In this document: in pieces, positions 19,935 to 28,505 of the stretch
Numbering within the stretch: the stretch's first letter is position 1
Layout of the letters: every line of letters begins with the position of its first letter
Origin: Prevotella sp. khp7
GTDB taxonomy: Bacteria; Bacteroidota; Bacteroidia; Bacteroidales; Bacteroidaceae
DNA length: 64,000 bases
Assembly (NCBI RefSeq): GCF_900109055.1
Contig: NZ_FOIV01000002.1
Coordinates: 682,001-746,000, forward strand
Reading direction: 5' to 3'
The notes under the pieces: generated by a model
What the model saw: only the letters and a program-made list of their open reading frames with translations
Databases searched by the model: none
What the model was told of the DNA's origin: nothing
Translations under genes and position numbers: made by a program

Positions 19935-22088
19935 TTATTCTGTCTGGATGAGCATCTCTGCTCCTTGCGCCAGCTGACTATGGGTGACGAACCAGCCCTT
20001 CAGCGGCTTACCACCTACGGTGATCCGGCTAATCTTACGGCCGGTTCCCTCACGACGGATGGTAAACGTCTTACCTGTTATTCCGAGAGTGAAGCTGACC
20101 TTCCGGAAGAGCGGCACCGTGACGATGTATTTCGGGTCTGCAGGCGAGTAGGTATAGATGCCGATGGCATTGAGCACGTACCACGACGACATCTCGCCGG
20201 CGTCGTCCATACCTGCATAGGCCAAGCCCTCTTCGCCCATACCATAATAATGGCTCAGCAGCGAATCGATAACCACCTGGGCCTTTTCCTGCTTATCAGC
20301 AAAATAATAGGTATAAGGAATGCTGTGACCGGGCTGGTTGCCATGACAGTAGGTTCCTAAGAAACCTGTCAGGTTCCACGCCTCGTAGCCATGATTGGGT
20401 TGGGTAAACAGCGAGTCGAGTTTCTGTTCAACAGCCTTTTTTGAGGGATAGAGTGCCACCATACCCTCGGGATCGTGAGGTGCAAAGAACAGCGAATTCC
20501 AGGCATCGGCCTCACGGTACATATAGGCGTAATAGGGATACCAAGGGTCGAAATCCTTAATCCAAGAGCCATCGGCAATTCTGCCACGCCAGAAGCCTGT
20601 TGACGCATCAAACAGGTTCTTGTAGTTCTGCGAGTGCTGCATCAGCAACTTGTAGTTTTTCTTATCTTTCAGCTCACGGGCTATCAGAGCGGTAGCATAA
20701 TCATCGTAGGCATACTCCTGGGTTTTGGTTACCGAAGCCTTATACTCGTTCCATGTAGGCACATTGGTGGTGTCCTTTTCGGCAATCCAACCCTGCTCCA
20801 GATATTCTTTCAACCAAGGACGACCACCACGACCGGGAACGGTAGCATTCTTGAGCAGGAGCTTATAGGCACGCTGCAAGTCGAAGTCCTTGATGCCACG
20901 CAGCCACGAACCTGCCACGAAGGTAGAGGCATGGTCGCCATGGAAGAAGGTGGGCATATAACCACCGGCCTTCTCACCTTTATCGATAATCGACTTGATG
21001 ATATCAGTAGCTACATCAGGAGTAATCATACCCAACAGAATAAGCTTGTTACGATAGGTATCCCAGAAAGAAGGATTGGTATAGTAACGGAAATCGGCTT
21101 TGCAAACACGGCCCTGTTCGTCGGTGTACTCGCCATTCACATCGCTGCGCAAGGCAGGCCACAGAAAAGCACGGTAGAGTGTAGAGTAGAACATGGTCTG
21201 CTGCTTTTCGGTACCGCCCTCTACTTGGATATGCCCTAACTGCTTATTCCAGATATTGTCGGCCTCCTGGCACACCTGCTCAAAACTCTTGTCGAGCATC
21301 TCGGCCTCGAGGTTCTGCTTGGCATTGGCAATGCTCACAAACGAGAAACCAATCTTGAGTTCCAACGCACGCGAACCTTTATTATGAGCGAAATCAACCA
21401 CTGCTATCTGATGACGGAAATCCTTCTGGATACTAACCTCGCTGACATCGTGATTAGCGACAGCGTAGAAATAGATACGTCCCTCGCCATCCTGAAAACC
21501 CTGGAAGGTGTTAGCACCCGACTTTTCGATGTGCCACTTGCGGGGACGGTTGTTGCTTCTGGTGATATCCACAACCAGCCGTTTCTCGTCCTCCGCGCGG
21601 AAGGTGTAGCGATGATAGCCGCAGCGCAGGGTAGAGGTGAGTTCGGCGTTCACATGGTAACGGTTGAGATACACCTGATAGTAGCCAGGGCGTGCCGACT
21701 CGTTGTCGTGACTAAACCACGAACAGAAGTTGTCGGGATAGAATCGGCCTGTGACTGGCATGACAGGTACGTGCAGCAGGTTCCAGTGTCCTTTACAGGT
21801 ATGAGCGAAACCGTATATTTGGTGGTCCTCATACTGATAGCCCGAGCCCGACGGGTACATCGTGACCGGTGTCAGCTGCACCATGGCGTTGGGCAGGGCT
21901 GCACCAGGAAAGGCTTCGGCACCCCAGGCACGTTTCGTTTCCGTGCGGGTATATCCTAAGTCTTCCGGTGTCCATAATGTTGTGGTACCGATGAGCGGGT
22001 TCACCTTGTTGGTCAGGTTGCCGGCATGCACGACAAGTCCCGACATCTGCAGACCAAGTAGTAGTGTTAGCGTTTTTTTTATCATCAT
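19935..22088 (-). CDS. GH92 exo-alpha-mannosidase
   Basis: 717 residues from ATG 22088 (or 22085), where a Sec signal starts (MIKKTLTLLLGLQMSGLVVHAG); the open frame extends to 22424 but that part overlaps the promoter and the divergent gene. The N-terminal beta-sandwich opens with NKVNPLIGTTT. The catalytic domain carries GDHASTFVAGSWLRG, QPGHSIPYTYYFA and the acidic MDDAGEMSSWY block, corresponding to the NEDCGQMSAWY block of most GH92 enzymes. GH92 members are calcium-dependent exo-mannosidases on alpha-1,2, 1,3, 1,4 or 1,6 links. It heads the susC/D operon. The variant residues in the acidic block (MDDAGE for NEDCGQ) may indicate an unusual subgroup. Confidence 0.9.
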   Translation of the reverse strand: MMIKKTLTLLLGLQMSGLVVHAGNLTNKVNPLIGTTTLWTPEDLGYTRTETKRAWGAEAFPGAALPNAMVQLTPVTMYPSGSGYQYEDHQIYGFAHTCKGHWNLLHVPVMPVTGRFYPDNFCSWFSHDNESARPGYYQVYLNRYHVNAELTSTLRCGYHRYTFRAEDEKRLVVDITRSNNRPRKWHIEKSGANTFQGFQDGEGRIYFYAVANHDVSEVSIQKDFRHQIAVVDFAHNKGSRALELKIGFSFVSIANAKQNLEAEMLDKSFEQVCQEADNIWNKQLGHIQVEGGTEKQQTMFYSTLYRAFLWPALRSDVNGEYTDEQGRVCKADFRYYTNPSFWDTYRNKLILLGMITPDVATDIIKSIIDKGEKAGGYMPTFFHGDHASTFVAGSWLRGIKDFDLQRAYKLLLKNATVPGRGGRPWLKEYLEQGWIAEKDTTNVPTWNEYKASVTKTQEYAYDDYATALIARELKDKKNYKLLMQHSQNYKNLFDASTGFWRGRIADGSWIKDFDPWYPYYAYMYREADAWNSLFFAPHDPEGMVALYPSKKAVEQKLDSLFTQPNHGYEAWNLTGFLGTYCHGNQPGHSIPYTYYFADKQEKAQVVIDSLLSHYYGMGEEGLAYAGMDDAGEMSSWYVLNAIGIYTYSPADPKYIVTVPLFRKVSFTLGITGKTFTIRREGTGRKISRITVGGKPLKGWFVTHSQLAQGAEMLIQTE

Positions 22089-22114
22089 CTTACGTTTTTT
22101 ATTTATTGGGTTTG

Positions 22115-22122
22115 CAAAGGTA
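22115..22122 (-). promoter_or_regulatory. -7 promoter box for GH92-susC-susD-susE-GH76 operon
   Basis: TACCTTTG on the minus strand, 26 bases before the GH92 ATG. It faces away from the GH125 promoter at 22218-22225; three GAAACG-type motifs lie between them. Confidence 0.65.
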
Positions 22123-22217
22123 TACAGAATGTCGTGAAACGTTGTCCTCGTTTCTGCAAATTTTGTCGAAACGACAGATTTGGCAGCCATTGCGACAAAG
22201 GAGTGAAGGATTATTAG

Positions 22218-22225
22218 TAACTTTG
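22218..22225 (+). promoter_or_regulatory. -7 promoter box for GH125 gene
   Basis: TAACTTTG, 35 bases before the ATG at 22261. Confidence 0.65.
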
Positions 22226-22260
22226 CAACCGGATAATTAAAACATAAAAAACAAGCAAAT

Positions 22261-23730
22261 ATGAACAGACGTACATTACTCATGACAATCCTGCTGGCAG
22301 GACTCTCACTGCCTGTCATGGCCGATGGGATTGAAGAATGGAGCAAGACCATTGCTGCTCCGGCAGACAATACGAAGGTGTCGCGCCGACCGGCTGCCAA
22401 AAAACGGCTTTTCACTTCAAACACGATTGAGAAGAAGATTGCCGAAGTGAAGAAACTTCTGGAGGACGCGCCTTACCTGGCATGGATGTTCGAGAACTGT
22501 TTCCCGAACACACTTGACACTACCGTACATTATTCCGACAGCGAAGGCGATGACGACACCTTTGTCTATACCGGCGACATCCATGCCATGTGGCTTCGCG
22601 ACTCCGGTGCCCAGGTGTGGCCCTACGTGCAGTTTGCCAAGAACGACGTGAAGATCCGTAAGATGGTGCGGGGCACCATCCTGCGCCAGCTGAAGTGTAT
22701 TTGTATCGACCCTTATGCCAACGCCTTCAACATGGGTCCCACCGGTAGTGAGTGGGAGAGCGACCATACGGATATGAACCCCAACTTGCACGAACGTAAG
22801 TATGAAATTGATTCGCTCTGCTATCCCATCCGCTTGGCATACCACTATTGGCTTGTCACCGGCGACGACTCCATCTTCGGCGAACTGTGGCACAAGGCCA
22901 TCGGTAAGATTCTCACCACCTTCCGTGAGCAGCAGCGCAAGGACGGTCTCGGTCCGTACCACTTCCAACGTACCACCGCCCAGCAGTATGACACCGTGAG
23001 CCATGGTGGCTATGGCAACCCTGTTAAGCCTGTAGGACTGATAGCCTCGGTGTTCCGTCCCAGCGACGACGCCACCGTGTTCCCTTTCCTCATTCCCTCG
23101 AACTTCTTTGCCGTCACCTCACTCCGTAAGGCGGCCGACATCCTGACGAAGGTGAACAAGGATACGGAACTGGCCGAGGAGTGCACCTCGCTGGCTGACG
23201 AGGTAAACGACGCCCTGCAGCGCTATGCCGTCTACAACCATCCCGAATTTGGTAAGATCTACGCTTTCGAGGTCGATGGCTTTGGCAATCACCATCTCAT
23301 GGACGATGCCAACGTGCCCAGTCTGCTGGCCATGGCCTATCTGGGCGATGTGGATATCAATGACCCCGTCTATCAGAATACGCGCCGCTTTGTATGGAGC
23401 GAGTCTAACCCTTACTTTTTCCGTGGCAAGGCGGGCGCGGGTATCGGCGGACCTCATGTAGGCTACGACATGGTATGGCCCATGTCTATCATGATGCGTG
23501 CCTTCACCAGCACCGACGACAACGAGATTAAGCAGTGCATCCAGATGCTGGTCGATACCGATGCCGGCACTGGCTTCATGCACGAGTCGTTCAACAAGGA
23601 CGATGCCGCCAGATACAGCCGCCACTGGTTCGCCTGGCAGAACACGCTCTTCGGCGAACTCATCCTCAAACTTATCGACGACGGAAGACTTTATATCCTT
23701 AGAGGCATAAAAAAAGATGCTCGCCGTTAG
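22261..23730 (+). CDS. GH125 exo-alpha-1,6-mannosidase
   Basis: 489 residues with a Sec signal (MNRRTLLMTILLAGLSLPVMAD). Family blocks visible are FVYTGDIHAMWLRDSGAQVWPY, AFNMGPTGSEWESDHTDMNP, the PIRLAYHYWL segment, LIPSNFFAV, MDDANVPSLLAMAYLG and the C-terminal MHESFNKDDAARYSRHWFAW. GH125 enzymes are inverting, metal-independent exo-mannosidases on alpha-1,6-linked mannose. It is divergent from the GH92 operon and probably shares its regulator. The C-terminal codons run into a bidirectional terminator hairpin, with the TAG stop in the loop. Confidence 0.95.
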   Translation: MNRRTLLMTILLAGLSLPVMADGIEEWSKTIAAPADNTKVSRRPAAKKRLFTSNTIEKKIAEVKKLLEDAPYLAWMFENCFPNTLDTTVHYSDSEGDDDTFVYTGDIHAMWLRDSGAQVWPYVQFAKNDVKIRKMVRGTILRQLKCICIDPYANAFNMGPTGSEWESDHTDMNPNLHERKYEIDSLCYPIRLAYHYWLVTGDDSIFGELWHKAIGKILTTFREQQRKDGLGPYHFQRTTAQQYDTVSHGGYGNPVKPVGLIASVFRPSDDATVFPFLIPSNFFAVTSLRKAADILTKVNKDTELAEECTSLADEVNDALQRYAVYNHPEFGKIYAFEVDGFGNHHLMDDANVPSLLAMAYLGDVDINDPVYQNTRRFVWSESNPYFFRGKAGAGIGGPHVGYDMVWPMSIMMRAFTSTDDNEIKQCIQMLVDTDAGTGFMHESFNKDDAARYSRHWFAWQNTLFGELILKLIDDGRLYILRGIKKDARR

Positions 23731-23745
23731 TGGTGAGCATCTTTT
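23712..23745. terminator. Bidirectional terminator holding the GH125 stop codon
   Basis: AAAAGATGCTCGCC (23712-23725) pairs with GGTGAGCATCTTTT (23732-23745), one G-T wobble, loop GTTAGT containing the TAG stop (23728-23730). A/T runs flank both sides, so it can end both GH125 and the convergent esterase gene. Confidence 0.85.
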
Positions 23746-23762
23746 CTTTATAACATCTTTAC

Positions 23763-25748
<1,986 letters not shown>

Positions 25749-25757
25749 TTATAAAAT

Positions 25758-25792
25758 TGCAGCCGACGACTCTGGTGATGAGTTCGGCTGCA
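25758..25792 (-). repeat. 5' leader stem-loop of the CE6-CE1 mRNA
   Basis: TGCAGCCGA (25758-25766) is exactly complementary to TCGGCTGCA (25784-25792), loop 17 bases. Relative to the -7 box at 25791-25798 the transcript would begin almost at this stem, so the mRNA would carry a hairpin at its very 5' end. Confidence 0.6.
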
Positions 25793-25798
25793 AAGTTA
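25791..25798 (-). promoter_or_regulatory. -7 promoter box for CE6-CE1 gene
   Basis: TAACTTTG on the minus strand, 67 bases before the ATG at 25724. Confidence 0.65.
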
Positions 25799-25853
25799 CG
25801 ACAAATTTGCCAATCGCATCTTTTTAAATGTTACATGTATTTTCTTATTTGTC

Positions 25854-25958
25854 TCATTTCTGTTGCAGGGTGGCATATCTTCTGGCCACGTTCCCAATAC
25901 ACGGACAGGCCTTGTACAACCTCTTCCCGTTGGCATCGTCCTTTTCTTTCTTTGCCAT
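25854..25958 (-). CDS. Putative 34-residue basic protein (small ORF)
   Basis: An ATG-initiated frame encoding a lysine-rich N-terminus (MAKKEKDDANGKR) and a CPC motif (YKACPCIGNVARR). It begins 21 bases after the stop of the 75-residue ORF on the same strand. No family is recognised. Composition (basic start, sensible codons) and tandem order with two other small ORFs argue weakly for a real gene. Confidence 0.3.
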   Translation of the reverse strand: MAKKEKDDANGKRLYKACPCIGNVARRYATLQQK

Positions 25959-25979
25959 AACTACATATTTTATAGAAAC

Positions 25980-26207
25980 TTAGAGAATGGTAAATGGCGC
26001 TTTCTCATTTTTTTGATTTCTGGATTGTTGGCAAAGTTGGTATGCTTCGCAAAGAATCTGGCCAGCTCTCTTGCTGACGGCTAATGAACCGTTGGCAATG
26101 ATTCTTACCAGCTCGCGATAAACTTTTACTTTGTCGCCTCTCTTTAAGATGAACCTGATTTCCAGTAACTGCAATGGGCTTGTTTTCTTTGTTACGTTAC
26201 TCACCAT
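25980..26207 (-). CDS. Putative 75-residue protein (small ORF)
   Basis: Starts at ATG 26207 after GAGTGCAAG, a weak ribosome-binding context. The sequence has an amphipathic, basic central part (LEIRFILKRGDKVKVYRELVRIIA, then VSKRAGQILCEAYQLC) that could fold as a short helical, possibly nucleic-acid-binding, unit. It is flanked by a 27-residue ORF upstream (stop 10 bases before) and a 34-residue ORF downstream. The DNA is more AT-rich than the surrounding enzyme genes. I do not recognise it; treat as a candidate. Confidence 0.4.
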   Translation of the reverse strand: MVSNVTKKTSPLQLLEIRFILKRGDKVKVYRELVRIIANGSLAVSKRAGQILCEAYQLCQQSRNQKNEKAPFTIL

Positions 26208-26217
26208 CTTGCACTCT

Positions 26218-26301
26218 CTAATCCATTTCTACTGCTTTGGCCCTAAAATTAGGCGCAAAGAGTTCTAAAAGGGTGTTGCCCCTTTTCCTCTTCTGTCTCA
26301 T
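26218..26301 (-). CDS. Putative 27-residue leader peptide (small ORF)
   Basis: ATG 26301 to TAG 26218, very basic start (MRQKRKRGNTLLELF). It contains a hairpin-forming stretch (AAAAGGG/CCCTTTT at 26267-26286) and ends 10 bases before the 75-residue ORF. It could be a leader peptide or a chance frame. Confidence 0.25.
   Translation of the reverse strand: MRQKRKRGNTLLELFAPNFRAKAVEMD
26267..26286. repeat. Hairpin AAAAGGG/CCCTTTT
   Basis: AAAAGGG (26267-26273) and CCCTTTT (26280-26286), loop TGTTGC. It resembles the larger inverted repeat at 26422-26454, sharing AAAAGGGTGT. Confidence 0.55.
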
Positions 26302-26401
26302 TTTTTTAGTTTGTTTTTTTTGCGCTAAGAATTTAATCCGTGCGAAACGAAAGAATGTATTATATATTTTATTTCTCGCTTAAAAAAATAACAAAATAAG
26401 G

Positions 26402-26413
26402 TGCACATGTGCA
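26402..26413. repeat. Perfect 12-bp palindrome TGCACATGTGCA
   Basis: Self-complementary 12-mer in AT-rich intergenic DNA, nine bases from the larger inverted repeat. Possible protein-binding site; no family can be named. Confidence 0.5.
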
Positions 26414-26421
26414 AAAAATCT

Positions 26422-26454
26422 ACGCAAAAAAGGTGTATCACACCCTTTTTGCGT
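26422..26454. repeat. 15-bp inverted repeat with 3-base loop
   Basis: ACGCAAAAAAGGTGT (26422-26436), loop ATC, then ACACCCTTTTTGCGT (26440-26454): 14 of 15 positions pair. No neighbouring gene ends here on the plus strand, so it is not an obvious terminator. Confidence 0.65.
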
Positions 26455-26488
26455 CTTGGCATGATTGATAGTCGAGATGTCATTTAAA

Positions 26489-26507
26489 AGACTGCCAATT
26501 GCAGTCT
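26489..26507 (-). terminator. Terminator of the lipocalin-like gene
   Basis: AGACTGC (26489-26495) and GCAGTCT (26501-26507) form a hairpin followed on the minus strand by TTTTAAAT, 14 bases past the stop of the gene at 26521-26949. Confidence 0.65.
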
Positions 26508-26520
26508 GGTAAATATTTAT

Positions 26521-26949
26521 TTACCTTATACGTTTAAACACAAATGTTGCTGGAATATGATCGGTGAAATAGGAACCGTAATAATGCAGTTTAAGTCTGT
26601 TCCCTTCGATGGCATAGCTGAATGGTACTTCACCAATGGTCATGACTGGCAAGGAAGAATTATATCTCTCCTGGTCTTCAGGGAAGGAATAGTCACGGGT
26701 TTCAACTTTCCCGTCTTCATAGTTGAAGACAATCTCTCCACTCTCTTTGATTTCAATAATGACAGATCCTGACGGATACTGGTTAGTATAGTCATCCTTG
26801 CATAACCCGTCAGGGCCGTTCTGGACTTCAATTAAATCCCATTTCCCAGTCAGTCCTGTACCGAAGGTCTCATCATCATCGCTGCTGCAGCTAGTCATGA
26901 AAATAGTTACGAGAAGTGTCAGGCAAACATAAATAGTCTTCTTTTTCAT
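26521..26949 (-). CDS. Lipocalin-like lipoprotein
   Basis: 142 residues. The signal peptide ends in lipobox IFMTSC (Cys21) followed by SSDDDE, a typical surface-export acidic tag. The mature domain begins GLTGKWDLIEVQNG and ends ATFVFKRIR, the pattern of the small lipocalin-like eight-stranded barrels common in Bacteroidales (TGKW opening, strands with EIKESGEIVFNYEDGK). Function is unknown; such proteins may bind small hydrophobic ligands. It is monocistronic, with a terminator just downstream and no clear -7 box upstream. Confidence 0.75.
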   Translation of the reverse strand: MKKKTIYVCLTLLVTIFMTSCSSDDDETFGTGLTGKWDLIEVQNGPDGLCKDDYTNQYPSGSVIIEIKESGEIVFNYEDGKVETRDYSFPEDQERYNSSLPVMTIGEVPFSYAIEGNRLKLHYYGSYFTDHIPATFVFKRIR

Positions 26950-27082
26950 TGTCGTTATGGTTTTGATTTATAATTCAGCCATATAAATTCGGAAAACGGA
27001 AAATCTTGCACGAGAATCGAAAGATTTAACAAAATTTATACTATGTATGTATTGATAACTTGGTGGTTAGGGGAATTATTGC

Positions 27083-27090
27083 TACCTTTG
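27083..27090 (+). promoter_or_regulatory. -7 promoter box for MATE gene
   Basis: TACCTTTG, 44 bases before the ATG at 27135. Confidence 0.65.
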
Positions 27091-27134
27091 CACCCCGTTT
27101 TTAGGTTTAACAGAATAAAATAACTAGACAATTT

Positions 27135-28484
27135 ATGCCCAATCACTCTTTAAAACGACAGTTGAAGGTGCTGACTATCCCCGTATTCATAGAGATGGCC
27201 CTTGTGATGCTGCTGGGTGCCGTAGACACCGTGATGCTGAGTCGGTATAGCGACAACAGCGTGGCGGCAGTGGGACTTGACAACCAACTGATGTCGCTCG
27301 TGTTTCTCGTTTACCAATTCTTCTCGATGGGTGTGGCCATCCTCTGCGCTCAGTATATCGGAGCGGGACTGAGGAAGCGGCTTGTGCAGGCTGTGGGTAT
27401 GGCGCTGGTGATAAACCTGATGCTCAGTCTGTCGATGAGCGCACTGCTGTTCTTCTATGCCGAACAACTGTTGCAATTGATGGGATTGCGCCCAGAGTTG
27501 ATGGACGATGGGCTGGTGTATCTGCGACTGACGGGTGCGCTGTCGTTCTTCCAGGCGCTGTCGCTGACTTTCTCGGCTTCGCTGAGAAGTGCCGACAAAG
27601 TGGTCTATCCTATGGTGGTGACGGGTATCGTGAATGTGCTCAATATCATCGGCAACTACGCCCTTATCTTCGGGCGATGGGGCTGTCCACAGCTGGGTGT
27701 GGAGGGTGCCGCCATCGCTACGGCTACCAGTCGTATCATTGCCATGGTGCTGTTGGCCTGCATCCACTTTAAGGTGCATATCCCCCGTTTTCCGCTGCGC
27801 TATTTCCGCCCCATACCCTGGCAGGAACTGAGAAATCTGCTTTATATCGGTATCCCCGCTATGAGCGAGAACATATCCTATTGCCTGTCGCAGGTGGTGG
27901 TCACTTACTTCATCAACCAGATTAGCAACGAGGCGCTGGCCACGCGAACCTACTGCTACAACATGATTATGTTCGTCTATCTGTTCTGTCTCAGTATCAC
28001 GCAGGGCGGTGATATCCTTGTGGGCCATCTTGTGGGGCAGCAGCGCCATCAGGCCGCCTACGTGCTCGGCAATTATTTCTACCGCTGGTCGATGGTTATC
28101 ACACTTATGGGCTCGGCACTTCTCGCGCTGTCGGGGCGCAGTATCCTCAGTGCCTTTACTGATAATCAGGAGATTATCACGGTTGGCGTGTGGGTGCTGG
28201 TGGTTGACTGGTTCTTGGAGATTGGACGCACGTCGAACATCTTTGCCGTGGGTACGCTGAGGGCCACTGGCGATGCCATCTATCCCGTGGTCATTGCTAT
28301 TATCTTCAACTGGACGATTGCCGTGGGCGTCGGCTACTTCATCGGTATTCCGCTGGGCTATGGCCTTATCGGAATGTGGATAGGGTTCGCACTTGACGAG
28401 AACATACGAGGCGTCATTCTCCTGCGTCGCTGGCGGTCGGGTAAGTGGAAATCGAAGGGGTTCGTAAAAAAATCCCCGAACTAG
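27135..28484 (+). CDS. MATE-family multidrug/metabolite efflux transporter
   Basis: 449 residues, about twelve hydrophobic helices, with N-terminal family features (LTIPVFIEMALVMLLGAVDTVMLSRYSDNSVAAVG) and the mid-protein repeat half starting near IGIPAMSENISY. MATE proteins export organic cations or drugs using Na+ or H+ gradients. It stands alone between the small-ORF region and the xylan cluster, convergent with the GH43 gene. Its TAG stop lies in the bidirectional terminator hairpin. The substrate is unknown. Confidence 0.9.
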   Translation: MPNHSLKRQLKVLTIPVFIEMALVMLLGAVDTVMLSRYSDNSVAAVGLDNQLMSLVFLVYQFFSMGVAILCAQYIGAGLRKRLVQAVGMALVINLMLSLSMSALLFFYAEQLLQLMGLRPELMDDGLVYLRLTGALSFFQALSLTFSASLRSADKVVYPMVVTGIVNVLNIIGNYALIFGRWGCPQLGVEGAAIATATSRIIAMVLLACIHFKVHIPRFPLRYFRPIPWQELRNLLYIGIPAMSENISYCLSQVVVTYFINQISNEALATRTYCYNMIMFVYLFCLSITQGGDILVGHLVGQQRHQAAYVLGNYFYRWSMVITLMGSALLALSGRSILSAFTDNQEIITVGVWVLVVDWFLEIGRTSNIFAVGTLRATGDAIYPVVIAIIFNWTIAVGVGYFIGIPLGYGLIGMWIGFALDENIRGVILLRRWRSGKWKSKGFVKKSPN

Positions 28485-28495
28485 GCAGTTCGGGG
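28474..28495. terminator. Bidirectional terminator holding the MATE stop codon
   Basis: CCCCGAACT (28474-28482) pairs exactly with AGTTCGGGG (28487-28495), loop AGGC; the TAG stop (28482-28484) starts at the stem apex. A-run before and T-run after serve both strands (MATE and GH43). Confidence 0.88.
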
Positions 28496-28505
28496 AGTCA
28501 TTTTT

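Noticed and set aside
22089..22424. 112-codon upstream extension of GH92
   Set aside because: It crosses the GH92 promoter box and the start of divergent GH125, and the signal peptide starts at 22088.
26422..26454. Possible CRISPR repeat or phage attachment site
   Set aside because: There is only one copy, no spacer array, no cas or integrase gene nearby, and no direct-repeat partner was seen.
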